The notes below the pieces were generated by a model that was not told where the DNA came from, ran no database searches, and worked only from the letters and a program-made list of their open reading frames with translations. Positions 31,950-35,405 of a stretch of 35,405 nt of DNA are shown here, piece after piece. Position 1 is the first letter of the stretch. The number at the start of each line of letters is the position of its first letter. The translations under genes were made by a program, and so were the position numbers. The DNA is from Bacteroidales bacterium (GTDB taxonomy: Bacteria; Bacteroidota; Bacteroidia; Bacteroidales; UBA7960): NCBI GenBank assembly GCA_003555385.1, contig PWHO01000094.1:1-35405 (forward strand), given 5' to 3'.

Positions 31950-32659
31950 GAACTGCTTCCTTCCGGGATGAGCAGTTTAAAGCCTTTGCCATGCACATTC
32001 AATAACTCCACCTCCGGATCGTCTTTTAGGTATTTGCGCAGCTTGGCAATATACACATCCATGCTTCTTGCATTGAAGTAATTGTCCTCCAGCCAGATCT
32101 TGTTGAGTGCTTCTGAACGGTCAAGTACACTATTGGCCCTGTCACAGAGCATCTTGAGCAACTGGGCCTCCTTGGAAGTGAGTTTTTCCTGGCTGTTATC
32201 GTGTTTCAGGAGCTGCCTGGCATAGTCAAAGGTATACTTCCCTATCTGGAACAAAGTTTTGTCAGAATCACCGGGTTTCTCATCATAGGTGCGCCGGTGA
32301 ATGGCGGTGATGCGCAACAAAAGTTCCTCCATGCTGAAGGGCTTGGTTATGTAGTCATCCGCCCCGATTTTCAATCCCTCCAGAATGTCATCCTGCATAT
32401 TCTTCGCAGTGAGAAAAAGGATGGGGACTTTTTTGTCTACTTTTCTGATATCTTTTGCCAGTGTGAACCCATCCTTGACCGGCATCATCACATCCAGCAC
32501 GCAAAAGGAGAAGTTGTCTTTCAGATAAGCATCATAGGCTTCCTGTCCGTCGACGCACAATGTGGTGGAAAAACCTTTGGCCTCAAGATAGGCCTTCAGG
32601 ATGGTGCCGAGGTTCGGGTCATCTTCGGCCAGCAGAATTTTAATGTTTGACTTTTCCAT
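31946..32659 (-). CDS. rprY: OmpR-family response regulator (RprY-like)
   Basis: A 237-aa two-domain regulator. The receiver domain (about 6-120) has the acidic pair AEDD (11-14), the phosphoacceptor Asp56 in CVLDVMMPVKDGF, the Thr of LFLTAKN and Lys in DDYITKPFSMEELLLR. The C-terminal winged helix (about 140-235) has LTSKEAQLLKMLCDRANSVL and the recognition-helix region SMDVYIAKLRKYLKDDPEVE, typical of OmpR/PhoB DNA-binding domains. The closeness of the receiver to Bacteroides RprY and the adjacent kinase support the name; it is by family resemblance. RprY regulons in Bacteroidota concern stress and energy metabolism. The gene starts 14 bp after the kinase. Confidence 0.85.
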   Translation of the reverse strand: MEKSNIKILLAEDDPNLGTILKAYLEAKGFSTTLCVDGQEAYDAYLKDNFSFCVLDVMMPVKDGFTLAKDIRKVDKKVPILFLTAKNMQDDILEGLKIGADDYITKPFSMEELLLRITAIHRRTYDEKPGDSDKTLFQIGKYTFDYARQLLKHDNSQEKLTSKEAQLLKMLCDRANSVLDRSEALNKIWLEDNYFNARSMDVYIAKLRKYLKDDPEVELLNVHGKGFKLLIPEGSSS

Positions 32660-32673
32660 AGGGGTCAGTTTCG

Positions 32674-34305
32674 TTAGTTGTTGGTCTGTTCATTCCCGTT
32701 GCCGTCATAGCCAAAGGGGATGAAGACTGTAAACCGGCTGCCTTTGCCGGGTTCGCTCTCCAGAGAAATGTGACCGCCATGTTTTTCGACAATGGCCTTT
32801 ACATAGCTTAGCCCCAGTCCGAAACCTTTAACGTCATGAACATTTCCCGTGGAAACCCTGTACAAGTTATCAAAAATTTTCTTTTGATTGATCTGGCTGA
32901 TCCCGATTCCCCGGTCATCCACATGCACAATCACCCCGTTGCTGCTGTTTTGGGTTGTAACAGTGATCTCCGGGCTGTGCGGTGAATATTTGTTTGCGTT
33001 GTCAAGCAGGTTAGAGAATACATTGGTCAGGTGAATTTTGTCTGCCTGGATGAAGCTATATTCTGCATCAAAACTTGTGTTGATTTTTCCGTGTTTTGCC
33101 TCCACCTGTATCCCGATTTTCTGGATGGCGTTGTCGATCAGGTCATGCAGGTCGAGGCCGGCCATGTTCAGCCTGATCTTTGCTTTTTCAATGAGTGCGG
33201 TCTGCAGGACCTTCTCTGTCAGCAAACCCAGACGCTGGTTTTCCTCATTAATCACATTGATATAGCTCTGGTAAAGGTTCTCTGATTTTTGTACATCCTG
33301 GTCGCTCAGGGCCTGGCAGGCCAGGGAAATGGTTGAAATGGGGGTCTTCAACTCGTGGGTCATGTTGTTGATGAAATCATTCTTCATGACCGAGAGTTTC
33401 TTTTGGCGGATGATGGTAAGGATTGTAATGGCAAAGGAAGAGATGATCACCAGGATCAGCACAATGGAGGTGGCCAGCATGGCATTCATCTGCGAAAGAA
33501 TATACCGCTCCTGCTGAGGGAAGTGCAGTAACAGGTATTCGGGGTTCATGAAGATGTCGTTGGGGAATAGCTGAAACGCATAAGGACTTTCCATTAGTTG
33601 CCGGCTGTGCTCCCCCGTTTTTTCTTTTACCAGGGCATGCCCCGCCGGGTTATAAATGCCGAATTCATACTGTGTTTTTATCCCCTGCCTGTTGAGTTCC
33701 TCTGCAAGTATTGAATCCAGTGAGGAAATGCTACCTTCGTTGGTGACCTGAAAGGTGTACCTGCTGGAAAACAACTCATCAAACAGGTCATTGATAATCT
33801 GACTTCTCTCAAAAAATCTGCTGAACGGATCTTCCACGCCCTGACGCCTGTTGTCGGGGAGATACCCCGGGGCAGAACCCGGATACCTGCTGCGGCCGCT
33901 GATCACTATGGAAGTATCAAAAGCACTGGCTTGCTGCCTGTCACTCAATTGCCCGCTGAGCGGCAAATCGATCTCGGCCTGCACGATCCCTGAGGGACGC
34001 CCTGTTTGGGCAGCTTCACCCTGCTGAAAAAAAATACGATTGTAATAAAGCTGATTGAGGGAGTCAAGCATCTGTGTCAGCTGGTTCAGGTGACGGCTGC
34101 GTTCCTGCTGCTCCATCATTTTACGGGCAAGTTCCTGTTTATTAAACTGGTTGATGGCCCGGGTGGCTGCTTCACTGACTCCCCGGTCGAAATTCACCTC
34201 TTTGATGGCCACGGCATTGCTTATCCAGTAAAGCTGGATACCCAGTAAGCCTACCAATGAGATGGTAATCGCAATTACCACCAGTATGATAAATCTTTTT
34301 TTCAT
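32674..34305 (-). CDS. rprX: sensor histidine kinase (RprX-like)
   Basis: A 543-aa membrane kinase: transmembrane helices at about 6-28 and 276-300 enclose a long periplasmic sensor region (about 30-275) rich in Gln and charged residues. Next is the HisKA dimerisation domain with phospho-accepting His317 in NDFINNMTHELKTPIST, then the HATPase domain. Its N-box is LLDNANKYSPHSPEI, its G1 box HVDDRGIGISQ and its G2 box KGFGLGLSYVKAIVEKHGG. The order kinase then regulator and the overall layout match RprX. The periplasmic domain has no recognised ligand-binding fold, so the signal is unknown. Confidence 0.85.
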   Translation of the reverse strand: MKKRFIILVVIAITISLVGLLGIQLYWISNAVAIKEVNFDRGVSEAATRAINQFNKQELARKMMEQQERSRHLNQLTQMLDSLNQLYYNRIFFQQGEAAQTGRPSGIVQAEIDLPLSGQLSDRQQASAFDTSIVISGRSRYPGSAPGYLPDNRRQGVEDPFSRFFERSQIINDLFDELFSSRYTFQVTNEGSISSLDSILAEELNRQGIKTQYEFGIYNPAGHALVKEKTGEHSRQLMESPYAFQLFPNDIFMNPEYLLLHFPQQERYILSQMNAMLATSIVLILVIISSFAITILTIIRQKKLSVMKNDFINNMTHELKTPISTISLACQALSDQDVQKSENLYQSYINVINEENQRLGLLTEKVLQTALIEKAKIRLNMAGLDLHDLIDNAIQKIGIQVEAKHGKINTSFDAEYSFIQADKIHLTNVFSNLLDNANKYSPHSPEITVTTQNSSNGVIVHVDDRGIGISQINQKKIFDNLYRVSTGNVHDVKGFGLGLSYVKAIVEKHGGHISLESEPGKGSRFTVFIPFGYDGNGNEQTNN

Positions 34306-34339
34306 CTTTCTTTAACCCACGATGGTTGAACCCTCTTTA

Positions 34340-34347
34340 CAAAGGTA
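34340..34347 (-). promoter_or_regulatory. candidate -7 element (TACCTTTG) for rprX
   Basis: The minus strand reads TACCTTTG, matching TAnnTTTG, 34 bp upstream of the kinase ATG. The -33 half is not convincing. Confidence 0.4.
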
Positions 34348-34448
34348 AGATGGAAATAAAGATTAAACCCATACTTAACACATTTTAACAGCCCTTAACG
34401 TAATTTACATCGCCACCCTTTAGATATAATGGATGGAAAAGGTTTTTT

Positions 34449-35024
34449 TTATAACCGGCCTGCCACTTTGTTCCAGTCAACAATTTTCCAGAATGCAGCC
34501 AGGTATTCAGGTTTTCTGTTCTGGTAGTCGAGGTAGAACGCATGCTCCCACATGTCGCATGTGAGCAGGGGTGTTTTGCCGTCACGCAGCGGATTGCCGG
34601 CATTGCCCGTTTTTACAATTTCCAGCTTTCCGTCCTGATTCCTGACCAGCCATGTCCATCCTGATCCGAATAATGTTGTGGCTGCTCCGGTAAATTCTTC
34701 TTTGAACTTTTCAAAAGATCCAAATTTCGCCTCTATGGCTTCTTTTAGCTTTCCTTCGGGTTCTCCGCCCCCATTCGGGGAGAAACCTTCCCAATAAAAA
34801 GTGTGATTCCACACCTGTGCACCGTTGTTGAAAACTCCGCCGTCTGCCTTTATCACAATCTCATCCAGGCTTGATTCCTCGAAAGGGGTACCGGGTATCA
34901 GGTCATTGAGCTTTTTCACATAGGTCATGTGATGTTTCCCGTAATGATATTCAATGGTCTTTTTTGAGATATGGGGTTCGAGTGCTTCCGGGGAATAAGG
35001 TAGCTTGGGTAATGTGTGTGTCAT
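34449..35024 (-). CDS. sodB: iron superoxide dismutase
   Basis: Converts superoxide to oxygen and hydrogen peroxide in the cytoplasm. The 191-aa protein has the four metal ligands of the Fe/Mn family: His27 in EYHYGKHH, His74 in VWNHTFYWEGFSPNGGG, Asp157 and His161 in TCDMWEHAFYLDYQNRKPEY. Gln70 in GAQVWNH is the outer-sphere glutamine at the position typical of the Fe or cambialistic forms, so iron is the likely cofactor; metal use in Bacteroidota SODs can be flexible. It is monocistronic as far as can be seen, and is divergent from the permease gene across a 299-bp spacer. Confidence 0.95.
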   Translation of the reverse strand: MTHTLPKLPYSPEALEPHISKKTIEYHYGKHHMTYVKKLNDLIPGTPFEESSLDEIVIKADGGVFNNGAQVWNHTFYWEGFSPNGGGEPEGKLKEAIEAKFGSFEKFKEEFTGAATTLFGSGWTWLVRNQDGKLEIVKTGNAGNPLRDGKTPLLTCDMWEHAFYLDYQNRKPEYLAAFWKIVDWNKVAGRL

Positions 35025-35114
35025 GACAGCGTTGTTTTGGGTTTATATAAATATGAATAGCTAAAATATGGAAAATATCTTTTAGTTCCAAATACGATGG
35101 GGGTTATATGATCA

Positions 35115-35148
35115 GATGCGTATGCATCGTCGCATGTGTACGTATGCG
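35115..35148. promoter_or_regulatory. paired palindromes and direct repeat between sodB and the permease gene
   Basis: The inverted repeat GATGC-GTAT-GCATC (35115-35128) is followed two bases later by a second, CGCAT (35131-35135) with ATGCG (35144-35148). The heptamer CGTATGC occurs at 35119-35125 and 35141-35147, 22 bp apart, about two helical turns. This arrangement resembles a dimeric regulator's paired operator for sodB or the permease, but no regulator is identified. The rest of the 299-bp spacer holds no other evident element. Confidence 0.35.
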
Positions 35149-35323
35149 AACAGGGTTGTTCGGCAGCGTGCATTTGGTGTCTGAGTAAATAACTTGCAAC
35201 CGTCTGACAATGAGAGCAAATAGCTTTATAGCATGTTGTTTGATTGATTTTTACAGGGCGCATAGTTTTACAGCGTTATTGAAAAAGTCGGAGTGGAAGA
35301 ACAAACAAAAAGCTAATAACGAT

Positions 35324-35405
35324 ATGAATCCAAACATTAAAGTATCCCTTCGCCGGCTTGTCCGGGAAAAACAGTATTCCATTATCAATGTGGGTGGCCT
35401 GGCTA
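35324..35405 (+). CDS. FtsX/MacB-type ABC transporter permease, N-terminal start
   Basis: The frame from ATG 35324 to the window end reads MNPNIKVSLRRLVREKQYSI, then INVGGLA. The pattern L-R-x-L-x-R-x-K-x-Y-S-x-I-N-V-G-G-L-A is the highly conserved beginning of Bacteroidota MacB/FtsX-family permeases, just before the first transmembrane helix. These work with an ABC ATPase in lipoprotein or antimicrobial-peptide export or in envelope stress. Only 27 codons are present. Confidence 0.8.
   Translation, partial: MNPNIKVSLRRLVREKQYSIINVGGLA

Noticed and set aside
35021..35263. An 80-aa minus-strand frame upstream of sodB with a CSHC motif
   Set aside because: It overlaps the sodB start, has no recognisable domain or promoter, and the Cys pair is isolated. 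The spacer is better read as regulatory.

Overview
This 35.4 kb window reads as a chromosomal segment of a Bacteroidota bacterium, most likely from the Bacteroidales/Marinilabiliales side. The evidence is the gene content: a short archaeal-type prolyl-tRNA synthetase, an RprX/RprY-like two-component pair, a complete SUF operon, FadL-type and PorT-like barrels, an LpxK lipid A kinase and a Bacteroidota-type TonB. The -7 promoter word TAnnTTTG recurs upstream of lead genes, and AT-rich leaders without Shine-Dalgarno sequences are the rule. No tRNA, rRNA, CRISPR array, prophage or transposase gene was seen. Most of the window is housekeeping, and the unusual material lies in the intergenic DNA.

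Layout. Positions 1-5.8 kb hold the start of an HU gene (minus), then mutY, an outer-membrane porin-like gene and ssb (plus), a decayed DUF418 gene remnant, lpxK (minus) and a Nif3-family gene. Positions 5.8-9.9 kb hold a coiled-coil zinc-ribbon gene, a bidirectional terminator, a FadL-type barrel and a Tyr/Gly-rich lipoprotein. Positions 10-22.3 kb hold proS, a SPOR-domain gene, fbaA, a glycosyltransferase, asnS, rpoN, a PAP2-like membrane gene, a PorT-like barrel, a PanE-like reductase and recG. Positions 22.3-30.8 kb are all on the minus strand. In transcription order they are sufB, a repeat array, sufC, sufD, sufS, a membrane protein, sufE, a DUF59 gene, gcvH, a VanZ-like gene and tonB. 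Positions 30.9-34.3 kb are rprX-rprY-tocopherol-cyclase-like (minus). They are followed by an iron superoxide dismutase gene (minus) and the first codons of an FtsX/MacB-type permease (plus).

How the genes work together. SufS and SufE mobilise sulfur, SufBCD assemble Fe-S clusters, and the DUF59 protein probably helps deliver them. MutY in this window is itself a 4Fe-4S enzyme. The suf operon has the best promoter in the window: TTTG, 20 nt, then TATCTTTG. MutY, SSB and RecG serve DNA repair, LpxK the outer-membrane lipid A, and TonB powers outer-membrane uptake.

The most notable structure is the 363-bp sufB-sufC spacer. It carries a 95/116-bp tandem repeat plus a degenerate third copy, a 7-bp microsatellite, and four different palindromes that all share the mini-hairpin core GC-GNA-GC. 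This looks like a REP-like or otherwise expanding non-coding element placed inside an essential operon. Other items worth a look are the DUF418 relic where gldE is often found, a 14/15-nt degenerate tandem repeat apparently grown out of the 3' end of the DUF59 gene, a PAP2-like protein with the catalytic Asp replaced by Gln, a tocopherol-cyclase-like gene coupled to a two-component system, and a convergent gene pair whose stop codons interlock in one TTAA.
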